Assembly: GCF_000523235.1 (NCBI RefSeq)
Contig: NZ_CP006850.1
Coordinates: 1,798,001 to 1,862,000, forward strand
Origin: Nocardia nova SH22a
GTDB lineage: Bacteria; Actinomycetota; Actinomycetes; Mycobacteriales; Mycobacteriaceae
Direction: 5' to 3'
DNA: 64,000 nucleotides
Positions 25,727 to 34,675 of this stretch are shown here, in pieces. Position 1 is the first letter of the stretch. The number at the start of each line of letters is the position of its first letter. Made by a program: the position numbers and the translations under genes. The notes under the pieces were generated by a model that ran no database searches, was not told the DNA's origin, and worked only from the letters and a program-made list of their open reading frames with translations.

Positions 25727-27453
25727 GTGGTGCGAACATCCGAGTCGGCACCGTGGAAGGCGGTCCGATCGTGACGGCCTCGGTCGCCGCCAGCTTCGTG
25801 CTCGTCGGCCTGTGGGTTCATGCGCCGCTGTGGGTCGGGCCGCTGGTGGTGGTGGCCATGCTGGCGGCGGTCGTCGTGCGCGTCGACGGCCGGACCACGG
25901 TGCGCTGGCTGCTGGACTGGTGTGTGTACCGCACCGGGATGCGGGCGCGTGCCCGGGAACGCGCCCGCTATCGCGAGATCCGTGACGTCGAGGTCGCGGC
26001 GGGCGTCTGCGGTGTCCACGGGGACGAGGCCACCCTGGTCGCGATGATCCAGTTGGCGCCGAACCTGGATCTGCCCACCGTGATCGGCGAGAAGACCCTC
26101 TACACAGAGGATGTCGTGCCGATCGACACCCTGGTCGAGATGCTCGACCAGTACGGCATCCACGTCGACATCGATATCGTCACCACCGGTCAGCGGGTGC
26201 GCCCCGCGAGCAGCTACAGCCTGCTGTACGACCAGTTGATCGGCACCCATCCGGTGGTCGGCGAGCGGATGACCTGGCTGGTGGTGCGCCTGGATCAGCA
26301 ACGCAACCTGCACACCCTGTCGCGGCGCGGTCCGTGCGAGATCACCGGGCCCAAGGCGCTGGCCACCGCGGCCCATCGGATCGCGTCGCGGCTGCGGGAG
26401 CGGGGTATCTCGGCGCACGCGCTGCCCGCCGAAGCGCTACGCGAGGCCACCCGGCTGCTGCACGCCGGAGTCGAGCTGACCGATCTGCGCGAGCGCTGGG
26501 GGCAGCTGGAATCACCGGCCTCGGGGCGCTGTGTCACCAGTTTCGCCATCGACTGGACGCGGTTGGACGGCGCCGATCTCGACGACTGCTGGACCTGGAA
26601 TCGGGGCCGGACCACGGTCGTGGTCAGTCTCGCCGGTGGTGCGCTGGGGCCGCGCGGACTGGTTCGCTACGTCGGGCCGCCGGTCACCTCGGCGCCCGCG
26701 GACTATCTGCGGCGCCTGGGCGGGCGGCAGTCGACGGCGTTGCTGGCCACCCTGCCGACCGGGACCTCGGTATCGGCACTGCCGCGCGACGACACCGGCA
26801 ACGATCTCGCGAGTTCGGAAGTGCTTGCGGGACTGCCCATCACGATCGGCCCCAACGGGCAGATCCTGGGCGCGATCAGTGGGCGTCCCCAGCATGCGCT
26901 GGCGCTGCCGCTGTTCGATCCGGCGCGCTACAACCCGCGCCGGCGCACCATCGACGTCCACGCCGACCTGCCGGTGGCACAGCAGATCGTGTTGCGGGCG
27001 ATGGTGGTCGGCGCCGATGTCGAGGTCCATTCGGCCCGCCCGCAACGGTGGTCGCAGCTGGTGTCGGCGGTCGGCGACCCGTCGTCGCTGCGGCTGGCCG
27101 GCGATGCCGCGGACGGTGATCCGATCGGCGATTCCGCGACATCCCCGGCCACGATCGCGGTATTCGATCAGCTGACACCGCGCGCCTCCGCGGCCCCGAC
27201 CACGGTGACGATCAGCGATCCGGGCACGTCTCGGCGCAAGTCGGTGGATCTCGCGATCAATCAGGTCACCGCGACGTCGGTGGACGTCAGCATTCCGATG
27301 CGGACGGTGCGGGTGGACCTCATCGAACCGCGGGGTGAGACCCGCTATTACGACAATCCGCCGCCACCGATGGCGGCGGCGACAGGCGATGGGCCGGTGC
27401 CCGCTGTTCCGCAGCTCGGAGGTCCGGTGCCGGTTGACAAACAGGGACGGTAA
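25723..27453 (+). CDS. eccE: EccE, ESX membrane-complex component
   Basis: EccE lies at the periphery of the ESX membrane complex. The 576 residues have two adjacent N-terminal membrane spans (about residues 13-55: VTASVAASFVLVGLWVHAPLW, VGPLVVVAMLAAVVV), then a large soluble domain with RLDQQRNLHTLSRRGPCEITGPKALATAAHRIASRLRERGISAHALP and CVTSFAIDW. The GTG at 25723 overlaps the mycP stop; longer in-frame starts run through mycP. C-terminal Pro-rich tail. The stop overlaps the next start (TAATG), so the downstream XRE regulator is coupled to it. Confidence 0.93.
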   Translation: MSGANIRVGTVEGGPIVTASVAASFVLVGLWVHAPLWVGPLVVVAMLAAVVVRVDGRTTVRWLLDWCVYRTGMRARARERARYREIRDVEVAAGVCGVHGDEATLVAMIQLAPNLDLPTVIGEKTLYTEDVVPIDTLVEMLDQYGIHVDIDIVTTGQRVRPASSYSLLYDQLIGTHPVVGERMTWLVVRLDQQRNLHTLSRRGPCEITGPKALATAAHRIASRLRERGISAHALPAEALREATRLLHAGVELTDLRERWGQLESPASGRCVTSFAIDWTRLDGADLDDCWTWNRGRTTVVVSLAGGALGPRGLVRYVGPPVTSAPADYLRRLGGRQSTALLATLPTGTSVSALPRDDTGNDLASSEVLAGLPITIGPNGQILGAISGRPQHALALPLFDPARYNPRRRTIDVHADLPVAQQIVLRAMVVGADVEVHSARPQRWSQLVSAVGDPSSLRLAGDAADGDPIGDSATSPATIAVFDQLTPRASAAPTTVTISDPGTSRRKSVDLAINQVTATSVDVSIPMRTVRVDLIEPRGETRYYDNPPPPMAAATGDGPVPAVPQLGGPVPVDKQGR

Positions 27454-27803
27454 TGTTCATCAATGTGGTAGCGGAATCCCAGGCCGATGGTGACATCCAG
27501 CCCCCGGATGGTGATGGATCGCTGACACCGAGGCAGAGCGCGGCGGCGATCTTCTCCCGCCGGTTGTCGGAGTTGATCGCCGAATCGGTGGTGTCGACCG
27601 AGGACGGGGCGACCAGGTCGCTGACGCTGTACTCGCTGGCACAGCATCTGGAACTGGCGTATCCGGACGTCCCGGTCTCGCAGTCGGGGCTGTACCGGCT
27701 GGTGCACGGTGAGGCGATCCCGCGGCTGGATCTGATCATCGCTCTGGCGCGGGTCTTCGACGTGCCGCCGGAGTATTTCGTCACCGACGACCGCCGGGGC
27801 TGA
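27453..27803 (+). CDS. Small XRE-type helix-turn-helix regulator at the end of the ESX operon
   Basis: The product has 116 residues. The DNA-binding part is at ~32-112: SRRLSELIAESVV, LTLYSLAQHLELAYPDVPVSQSGLYRLVHGEAIPRLDLIIALARVFDVPPEYFV. The layout (helix-turn-helix, then a fixed LA.VF.V...YF) is the same as in the N-terminal domain of EspR, the ESX-1 regulator, but the C-terminal dimerisation domain of EspR is absent. TAATG overlap with eccE means it is made with the machine, so feedback control of the ESX locus is a reasonable guess. It is a candidate to bind the TTCCC-N6-GGGAA dyads; no sequence evidence proves that. Confidence 0.8.
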   Translation: MFINVVAESQADGDIQPPDGDGSLTPRQSAAAIFSRRLSELIAESVVSTEDGATRSLTLYSLAQHLELAYPDVPVSQSGLYRLVHGEAIPRLDLIIALARVFDVPPEYFVTDDRRG

Positions 27804-27816
27804 TCGCCGGAATGTG

Positions 27817-27832
27817 TTCTCTCCAGCGGGAA
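27817..27832. promoter_or_regulatory. Dyad TTCTC-N6-GGGAA (site F)
   Basis: TTCTC-TCCAGC-GGGAA has one mismatch to the TTCCC-N6-GGGAA dyad and ends 45 bases before the start at 27878, almost the same distance as sites A and B to their genes. It lies in the 74-base gap after the ESX operon and would place the next two genes under the same control. Confidence 0.42.
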
Positions 27833-27877
27833 TAGCGCGATCCGGCGCGGCCGCGAACGGGCGATACCATCCGGATC

Positions 27878-28921
27878 ATGCCCGAGGACCAGGGAGATGT
27901 CTTCCTCCGCCATCGCGGCGCGGTCCTGGACGCCGTGCTGTCCGATCCCTCCTTCGGGCCGCCCGAAAGTACGCCCGCTGCCACCGCGGACGGACCCGCT
28001 TCGCCGCCCGATGATCCGAGTTCCGTTGCGGCACAGCCGATTCCGAGTCCCGACTCGGCGCCGTCGGCGCGGCGGGTCGACACCGGGCCCAGGGCCAGTG
28101 ACCGGATCATGGCGCTGCTCAGCGGCGAATCGGCCGGTGGCCCGGCGCAGCTGGACTTCACCTCCGACTTCTCCGAGCGGTCCGGTCGCCTCGGCGCCGC
28201 GGAGCAGTCGTCGGCGGCCGAATCCGGGGCGCCCGAGCAGGCCGCGAAACCGGCCGCGCGGGACAGGCAGGCCGATCTCCCGCAACAGATCCTGACCCAG
28301 ATTCGCAAGCCGAAGGTCGCTCTGGCGATCGCCGGTGTGCTGGCCGTCCTGCTCGTGCTGGTACTGGTCACCACCGGCGGCAAGGACAACCGGACGCAGC
28401 CGCTGGCGGTGGTGACACCGGCTTCCCAGGCGCCGGCCGCGCCGTCCAAGGCGCCCGGTGACGGGTCCGCGGAATCCAGCAGCGCGGTCCTCGCGCCCAA
28501 ATCGGCGGTGTCCAAATGCTCGGCCGGGAGTACCGACGGTATGGATGCCTTCTCCGGTGAACCCGGCAAGGCATGGTCCTGCAAGCGGTCGTTCAAGATC
28601 GACGGGCAGATCCTGACGATCGATCTGGGCAAGCGCTATCAGGTGGATTCGATCGGCATCGTGCCGGGCTGGGACAGCGTCGGCGCCGACGGCTCGGATC
28701 AGTGGAGCAAATATCGCACGGTGAGCCGGGTGTCCTACGAGTTCAACGATCCGACCCAGAAGAAGTACACCCAGGAGACCCTCGATCAGCGCAGTCTCGT
28801 GGTCACCAAGATCGACCCACCGGTCAACGCCTCGAAGATCATTCTGACGGTGCAGCAGTCCAAGGGCGACACCTCGGTCAACACGACCGCCATCTCATCG
28901 ATTGTGATCACCGGACATTGA
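27878..28921 (+). CDS. Single-span membrane protein with extracytoplasmic discoidin-like domain
   Basis: The product has 347 residues. Residues 1-~140 are an acidic, Pro/Ala/Ser-rich cytosolic part. A membrane span lies at ~148-166 (VALAIAGVLAVLLVLVLVTT), followed by a Ser/Pro/Ala linker. Residues ~210-345 form a small beta domain (DAFSGEPGKAWSCKRSFKIDGQILTIDLGKRYQVDSIGIVPGW, ending SKIILTVQQSKGD...SSIVITG) with the layout of discoidin/F5-8C carbohydrate-binding domains. Two Cys could form a disulfide. A cell-surface glycan-binding role is inferred. It follows the ESX operon, and its stop overlaps the next start (TTGA). Confidence 0.72.
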   Translation: MPEDQGDVFLRHRGAVLDAVLSDPSFGPPESTPAATADGPASPPDDPSSVAAQPIPSPDSAPSARRVDTGPRASDRIMALLSGESAGGPAQLDFTSDFSERSGRLGAAEQSSAAESGAPEQAAKPAARDRQADLPQQILTQIRKPKVALAIAGVLAVLLVLVLVTTGGKDNRTQPLAVVTPASQAPAAPSKAPGDGSAESSSAVLAPKSAVSKCSAGSTDGMDAFSGEPGKAWSCKRSFKIDGQILTIDLGKRYQVDSIGIVPGWDSVGADGSDQWSKYRTVSRVSYEFNDPTQKKYTQETLDQRSLVVTKIDPPVNASKIILTVQQSKGDTSVNTTAISSIVITGH

Positions 28922-29634
28922 ATATCCCCGAATCGATCTGCCGGTACTGCAGTCACCGCAACGGCGGGACCGAACCTCGCTGTGCGCATTGCGGCGCGCC
29001 CCTGTCGGGGGCGGGGAGCGCCATGCTGTCGGAGGCCTCGAAGATCGCGGAGGAGGCGGGCCGGGTCGTCACCGGGTCGGTACATGCCGCGGAGAAGGCG
29101 GGAGTCGAGACCGGCAAGGCGGTTGGAGCGGTCGAAAAGGCCACTGCCGCAATCACTTTGCCGGTCCTGGGCTGGAAGGCCACGCTGGCGGTGATCGCCG
29201 TGTTGCTGGTGGCCGCCTTCCTGGTCATCCGGTCCTGTTCGATCGACGTGCCGTCGATCGGTCAGCTCACGCCGGGCGAGTCCCTGCCCGAGATGCTCCG
29301 GACGGCGTCGACCTGCGATCGGGATGACGGTGTCGCCGTGCGCAATTGCGTGATCGCGGCCGGGCATCCCTTGCTCACCGGCGGCATCACCGGTGGCCGG
29401 TCGCTGACGTTCACCGTGCATACGGACACTCCGGCCGGTGCGACCTCCGTGGTGAACGAATGGCGCGCGGCCGGTGGGACGATCGTCGCGGAGGGGGACG
29501 TCTTCGTCGCCGTCGGCCCCTCGGTGACCGTCCGGTACGCCGACACCCGCACCGGACTGCGTTTCGAGACCGCGACATTCGCCAATCGTGCGGGCGCGCA
29601 GACCTTTTTGTACCGCGCGGGTTTGGTTCGCTGA
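28918..29634 (+). CDS. Zinc-ribbon, single-span membrane protein
   Basis: The product has 238 residues from the TTG at 28918, which overlaps the preceding stop (TTGA). It opens with a zinc ribbon, CRYC...CAHCG, then an Ala/Glu-rich helix (EASKIAEEAGRVVTGSVHAAEKAG), one membrane span (WKATLAVIAVLLVAAFLVI) and an extracytoplasmic region of ~150 residues with paired Cys (TCDRDDGVAVRNC) and a strand-rich end. The function is unknown. The TTG start is unusual but is supported by the overlap and by the ribbon starting at once. It appears to form a two-gene unit with the discoidin-like protein. Confidence 0.7.
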   Translation: MNIPESICRYCSHRNGGTEPRCAHCGAPLSGAGSAMLSEASKIAEEAGRVVTGSVHAAEKAGVETGKAVGAVEKATAAITLPVLGWKATLAVIAVLLVAAFLVIRSCSIDVPSIGQLTPGESLPEMLRTASTCDRDDGVAVRNCVIAAGHPLLTGGITGGRSLTFTVHTDTPAGATSVVNEWRAAGGTIVAEGDVFVAVGPSVTVRYADTRTGLRFETATFANRAGAQTFLYRAGLVR

Positions 29635-29673
29635 GAATCCGGGTAATGACGCCCGATCCTTGTTACACTGTTC

Positions 29674-29699
29674 AATGTGCCGTTATTTAACGGTACATT
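29674..29699 (+). promoter_or_regulatory. Palindrome GTGCCG-N8-CGGTAC upstream of glutamate dehydrogenase (operator site 1)
   Basis: The inner dyad GTGCCG-TTATTTAA-CGGTAC is flanked by AAT and ATT, making a 26-base near-palindrome (11 of 13 positions match between halves). It ends 53 bases before the gdh start. Copies with the same spacing stand before the permease, the SPFH gene and a small secreted protein. A TetR- or MarR-type dimer is the likely kind of reader; which one is unknown. Confidence 0.65.
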
Positions 29700-29752
29700 G
29701 AAGACGATTCGCGAGATGCGGACCGATACCGAGCGCGGGAAGGCACGGGTCG

Positions 29753-32700
29753 ATGGTGGCAACTACCCAGCAGACGATTTCATGGAAGCGATTCCGTGAC
29801 GATCCGACGGATCTGGAGGCGGTGTACTTCCGCTGGATCCAGCCGGGCGCCGCGGCCCCGACCATCACCGGCCGGGCCGAGCAGATCTTCCGCCACCATC
29901 TGGAACTGGCCGCGGGCCGACGGCCCGGCACCGCGCTGACCCGGCTCTACCGCGCCGACGACGGCAGTGATCTGGGACCGGCGCTGCAGATCGTGAACGA
30001 CGACATGCCGTTGCTGGTCGATTCGCTGACCGCCGCCCTGCAGCGGCTGGGCGCCACCGTCACCGAGGTCGTGCACCCGGTCTTCGATGTGCTGCGCGAC
30101 CGGCGCGGGCGGCTGCGTGCCATCGCCCCCAGCGAGGGTTTCGATGTGGCACAGGAGAATCCGGGAAGCCGGGGCGAGGCCAGCGGCAATGTCGTCACCG
30201 AATCGTGGATCCACGTCCAGCTGGGCGTCGGCGACAGTGACGCGGTGCTGGACCGGATCGAGCGGGCGCTGCCACCCCTGCTCGCCGAACTCCGCCAGGT
30301 CGCCCACGACACCGAGGCGATGACCCGCACCATGGCGGCGCTGGCCGCCCGCCTGGATGTCGCACCGCAACCCGCCGCACCCGAGGCGGCCGACTGCGCG
30401 CAGTTGCTGCGCTGGCTGACCTCCGGGCATTTCACCCTGCTCGGCTACGGCTACTACCGGGTCCATCCGGCCGCCGACGGCCCGGAGCCGCAACAGGTTT
30501 CGGGCACGGCGCTGGGTGTACTGCGCAGCGGCACCGGGGTGGATGTGGGCGCGGTGGCCACCGGCGCGGACCGGATCCTGCGGCTGTCCAACGGATCACT
30601 GGATTCGCTGCTGCCCGGGTCGCCGGACGTGTATGTCGTCAGCGTCGCCGACTACGGCGCCGAGACCACCCCGTCGGCCGAGGGAACCGTGGTGGGGGAG
30701 CACGTGTTCGTGGGCACCTTCACCGTCAGCGGACTGCACGAGAACATCCTCGACATCCCGGTGATCTCCCGGCGCGTGCACCAGGTCATCGAATGGGCCG
30801 GGCTGGCACTCAATTCGTTCTCGGGGCAGGCGCTGCTGGAGATGTTGCAGACCTTCCCGCGGGTCGAACTGTTCTCCACCGACGCGCGGCGGCTGTTCGA
30901 AACCGTCTCCGCCGTCATGAATCTCGGGCTGCGCCGCCAGATCCGGCTGTTCCTGCGCCGCGACGCCGGGAGCAATGCCGTCTACTGCCTGGTGTATCTG
31001 CCCCGCGACCGCTATTCGACCGAGGTGCGCACCCGGATGCACGAGATCCTGCGCCGGGAGTTCGACGCCGAGCAGATCGCCTATTCGGCGCGGGTCACCG
31101 AATCCGAGCTCGCGGTCGTGTATTTCACCGTGCACCGCGGTGCGGACGCCGAACCGGCGGACATCACCGAGGCCAATCGCGAACGGGTGCAGGATCTGCT
31201 GTTCGCCACCACCCGCGGCTGGGGCGATCGGCTGGTCAGCGCGGCGGCCGGGGCGGCCGAACTCGAACCGACCGTGGTCGCGGACTACGCCGCCGCATTC
31301 CCGGCCTCCTACCGCCAGGAGTACGAGCCGCGGCGCGCGCTCGACGATCTGCGCCGATTGCAGAAACTGCCCGACGGCGGAATCGACACCGATCTGTACC
31401 GGGTGCCGGGCGCACCGGCGGGGGAGTGGCGGTTCGCGCTGTACGTGGCCGGGGCCGAGGTGTCGCTGAGCCGGGTGCTGCCGGTGCTGCACAGCCTCGG
31501 CGTGGAGGTACTCGAGGAGAAGCCCTACCGCCTGGAGCTGCCCGACGCCACCCGGTGGATCTACGATTTCGGCCTGCGGGTCGCCGCGCACACCGTGCAC
31601 GGTGCCGCGGATGCGGATCCGGAGGCCGATCTGGATTCCGCGATCGCACCGGAGTCGTTGCCGCCCAGCAGTATCCGGCGTCGCCTGCCGGACGCGGTGG
31701 CCGCCATGTGGTTCGGCGACTGCGAGGTCGACGGGCTGAACGAACTGGTGCTGCGGGCCGGACTGCACTGGCGTGAGATCGCCGTGCTGCGCGCGTACGC
31801 GAAATATCTGCAACAGGCCGGATTCGCCTACACCTTCGGCAATATCACCCGCGTCCTGCTGACCCAGCCCGGCGCCGCGCGGGCGTTCACCGAATTGTTC
31901 GACGCCTATTTCGATCCCGATCATCTGGGACCGGTGGCCACCGCGCGCGCGGCCGGTATCTCCGCGCGATTGCAGGACGAGATCGACGCGGTGGTCGGCC
32001 TCGACACCGATCGCATTCTGCGTGCCGTCCTCGGCCTCGTCACCGCGACCCTGCGGACCAACTATTTCCGCCGGGACGCGGCCGGGCAGCCACCCGCGCA
32101 GCTGTCGTTCAAATTCGACCCGCACGCGATCACCGAATTGCCGCGCCCGCGTCCGCGGTTCGAGATCTTCGTGTATTCGCCGCGGGTGGAGGGTGTGCAT
32201 CTGCGGTTCGGTGCGGTGGCGCGTGGTGGTTTGCGGTGGTCGGATCGGCTGGAGGATTTCCGTACCGAGATTCTGGGTCTGGTGAAGGCGCAGGCGGTGA
32301 AGAACGCGGTGATCGTTCCGGTCGGCGCCAAGGGCGGCTTCGTGGTCAAGCGCCCGCCCGCGCTCACCGGTGACGCGGCCGCGGACCGGCAGGCCGCGCA
32401 GGCCGAAGGGGTCGCCTGCTATCGCTCCTTCATTTCCGGCCTACTGGATCTGACCGACAATGTCGACCACGTCAGCGGTGCGGTCCTGCCGCCCGAGGGC
32501 GTGGTGCGCCGCGACGGCGACGACACCTATCTGGTGGTCGCCGCAGACAAGGGCACCGCGACCTTCTCCGATATCGCCAACGAGGTTGCGCGGCAATACG
32601 ACTTCTGGCTGGGTGATGCGTTCGCGTCGGGTGGTTCGGCGGGGTATGACCACAAGGCGATGGGGATTACCGCGAAGGGTGCTTGGGAGAGTGTGAAGCG

Positions 32701-34666
32701 TCATTTCGCGGAGATGGATGTCGATACCCAGGCCGAGGAGTTCACGGTGGTGGGTGTGGGGGATATGTCGGGGGATGTGTTCGGTAACGGGATGTTGTTG
32801 TCGGAGCATATTCGGTTGGTGGCGGCGTTCGATCACAGGCATATTTTCATTGATCCGGATCCGGTGGCGGGGGCGTCGTTTGCGGAGCGTCGGCGGTTGT
32901 TCGGGTTGGTGCGGTCGTCGTGGGCGGATTACGACACGTCGTTGATCAGCACCGGCGGCGGCGTCTTCGACCGGTCCGCCAAGGCCATCGCCGTCACTCC
33001 GCAGATCCGCGCCGCGCTGGGGCTGGACCCGGGCGTGAGCACGCTGTCGCCGCCGGAGATGATCCGGGCGATCCTGCTCGCACCGGTCGACCTGCTGTGG
33101 AACGGCGGTATCGGCACCTACATCAAGGCCGGTTCCGAATCCCACGCCGACGTCGGCGACAAATCCAACGACGCCGTGCGCGTCGACGCGGATCTGTTGC
33201 GGGTCAAGGTGATCGGCGAAGGCGGCAATCTCGGCGCCACCGCACTGGGCCGGATCGAATTCTGCCGCGGCGGCGGCCGGATGAACACCGACGCCCTGGA
33301 CAACTCCGCCGGCGTCGACTGCTCCGACCACGAGGTCAACATCAAGGTCCTGCTGGGCGCGGCCATCTCGGCCGGTGAACTGGCCGCCGAGGACCGCAAC
33401 GCGCTACTGGCCGAGATGACCGGCGAGGTGTCCGAACTCGTTCTGCGCGACAACATCTCGCAGAACTTCCGGATGGGGCTGTCGCGGTCGAACGCGGCCG
33501 CCATGGTGGAGGTGCACCGGCGGCTCATCGCGGAGCTGGAAACCCGGCGCGGCGTGGACCGCCAGCTCGAGGCGCTGCCGTCGGAGGCCGAACTGGACAG
33601 ACGAGCGGTGGCCGGTTCCGGTCTCACCTCACCGGAACTGGCGAATCTGCTCGCCCACGTGAAGCTTTCGCTCAAGTCCGATCTGCTGAACGGTGATCTG
33701 CTCGACAGCAGCGCGTTCGAGGCGCGGCTGCCCGGCTACTTCCCGGCGCCGCTGCGCGAGCGGTTCGGAGCCGCGATCGGCCGCCATCCGCTGCGCCGCG
33801 AGATCCTGGCCACCACGGTCATCAACGACATGGTCGACCACGCGGGCATCACCTACGCCTTCCGGCTCGCCGAGGACGCCGGCGCCACCACCGACGACGC
33901 GGTCCGGGCCTTCACCGCCGCGGTGGAGATCTTCGATCTGCGCGCGCTGTGGGAACGCATCCGCACCACTCCGATGCCCGCCGGCGCCCGCAACGAACTC
34001 GAGTCCGAGACCACGCGCACCCTCGACCGGGCGGCCCGCTGGCTGCTCACCAACCGGCCGCAGCCGATCGCGGTCGGCGCCGGGATCGCCCGCTACCGCG
34101 ACGGTGTGCGCAAGCTCGCGGCGAAGGTTCCGGCCTGGCGTCCCGGCGCACTGGCCGACGATCTGATGGCACGCTCCCGGCAGCCGATCGAGCACGGCGC
34201 GCCACGGGATCTGGCCGAGGAGGTCTTCCTGCTGATCCACCGGTTCCCGCTGCTGGACGTGCTCGACATCGCCGATATCTGCGAGCGCGAGTCCGAGGAG
34301 GTCGCGGCCCTGTACTACGCGCTGGACGCGCACTTCGACATCCAGCGGCTGCTGTCTGCGGTCGCCGGACTGGACCGCGACGACCGCTGGCAGACACTGG
34401 CCCGCCTGGCCGTCCGCGAGGACCTCTACGATTCGCTGCGGTCACTGACCGCCGACGTGCTCACCACCACCGAGCCCGTCGACAATCCGGAGGAGAAGAT
34501 CGCCTACTGGGAATCGACCAACCGATCCCGGCTGAGCCGAGCGCGTGCGGCACTCGGCGAGATCTTCGCCTCCGACAACCACGACCTGGCCACCCTCTCG
34601 GTCGCCGCACGCCAGGTCCGCAGCATGGTCGGCAGCGCCGAAACGACGGCGACGGTGCCCAGCTGA
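29753..34666 (+). CDS. gdh: NAD-dependent glutamate dehydrogenase, large (~180 kDa) type
   Basis: This enzyme converts glutamate and NAD+ to 2-oxoglutarate and ammonia and acts catabolically. The 1637 residues fit the 180-kDa bacterial GDH class (about 1600 residues). The N-terminal half is regulatory, with ACT-like segments. The catalytic core includes RFGAVARGGLRWSDR, the substrate-lysine region PVGAKGGF (Lys860), DYDTSLISTGGGVF and the nucleotide-binding VKVIGEGGNLGATALGR. GGGAAGG lies upstream of the ATG. In mycobacteria this enzyme is inhibited by unphosphorylated GarA, which PknG phosphorylates; a pknG gene lies 3 kb downstream. Two stretches (~32190-32310 and ~32605-32945) use many more G/T-ending codons than the rest. 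Confidence 0.97.
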   Translation: MVATTQQTISWKRFRDDPTDLEAVYFRWIQPGAAAPTITGRAEQIFRHHLELAAGRRPGTALTRLYRADDGSDLGPALQIVNDDMPLLVDSLTAALQRLGATVTEVVHPVFDVLRDRRGRLRAIAPSEGFDVAQENPGSRGEASGNVVTESWIHVQLGVGDSDAVLDRIERALPPLLAELRQVAHDTEAMTRTMAALAARLDVAPQPAAPEAADCAQLLRWLTSGHFTLLGYGYYRVHPAADGPEPQQVSGTALGVLRSGTGVDVGAVATGADRILRLSNGSLDSLLPGSPDVYVVSVADYGAETTPSAEGTVVGEHVFVGTFTVSGLHENILDIPVISRRVHQVIEWAGLALNSFSGQALLEMLQTFPRVELFSTDARRLFETVSAVMNLGLRRQIRLFLRRDAGSNAVYCLVYLPRDRYSTEVRTRMHEILRREFDAEQIAYSARVTESELAVVYFTVHRGADAEPADITEANRERVQDLLFATTRGWGDRLVSAAAGAAELEPTVVADYAAAFPASYRQEYEPRRALDDLRRLQKLPDGGIDTDLYRVPGAPAGEWRFALYVAGAEVSLSRVLPVLHSLGVEVLEEKPYRLELPDATRWIYDFGLRVAAHTVHGAADADPEADLDSAIAPESLPPSSIRRRLPDAVAAMWFGDCEVDGLNELVLRAGLHWREIAVLRAYAKYLQQAGFAYTFGNITRVLLTQPGAARAFTELFDAYFDPDHLGPVATARAAGISARLQDEIDAVVGLDTDRILRAVLGLVTATLRTNYFRRDAAGQPPAQLSFKFDPHAITELPRPRPRFEIFVYSPRVEGVHLRFGAVARGGLRWSDRLEDFRTEILGLVKAQAVKNAVIVPVGAKGGFVVKRPPALTGDAAADRQAAQAEGVACYRSFISGLLDLTDNVDHVSGAVLPPEGVVRRDGDDTYLVVAADKGTATFSDIANEVARQYDFWLGDAFASGGSAGYDHKAMGITAKGAWESVKRHFAEMDVDTQAEEFTVVGVGDMSGDVFGNGMLLSEHIRLVAAFDHRHIFIDPDPVAGASFAERRRLFGLVRSSWADYDTSLISTGGGVFDRSAKAIAVTPQIRAALGLDPGVSTLSPPEMIRAILLAPVDLLWNGGIGTYIKAGSESHADVGDKSNDAVRVDADLLRVKVIGEGGNLGATALGRIEFCRGGGRMNTDALDNSAGVDCSDHEVNIKVLLGAAISAGELAAEDRNALLAEMTGEVSELVLRDNISQNFRMGLSRSNAAAMVEVHRRLIAELETRRGVDRQLEALPSEAELDRRAVAGSGLTSPELANLLAHVKLSLKSDLLNGDLLDSSAFEARLPGYFPAPLRERFGAAIGRHPLRREILATTVINDMVDHAGITYAFRLAEDAGATTDDAVRAFTAAVEIFDLRALWERIRTTPMPAGARNELESETTRTLDRAARWLLTNRPQPIAVGAGIARYRDGVRKLAAKVPAWRPGALADDLMARSRQPIEHGAPRDLAEEVFLLIHRFPLLDVLDIADICERESEEVAALYYALDAHFDIQRLLSAVAGLDRDDRWQTLARLAVREDLYDSLRSLTADVLTTTEPVDNPEEKIAYWESTNRSRLSRARAALGEIFASDNHDLATLSVAARQVRSMVGSAETTATVPS

Positions 34667-34675
34667 CCTGCCGGT

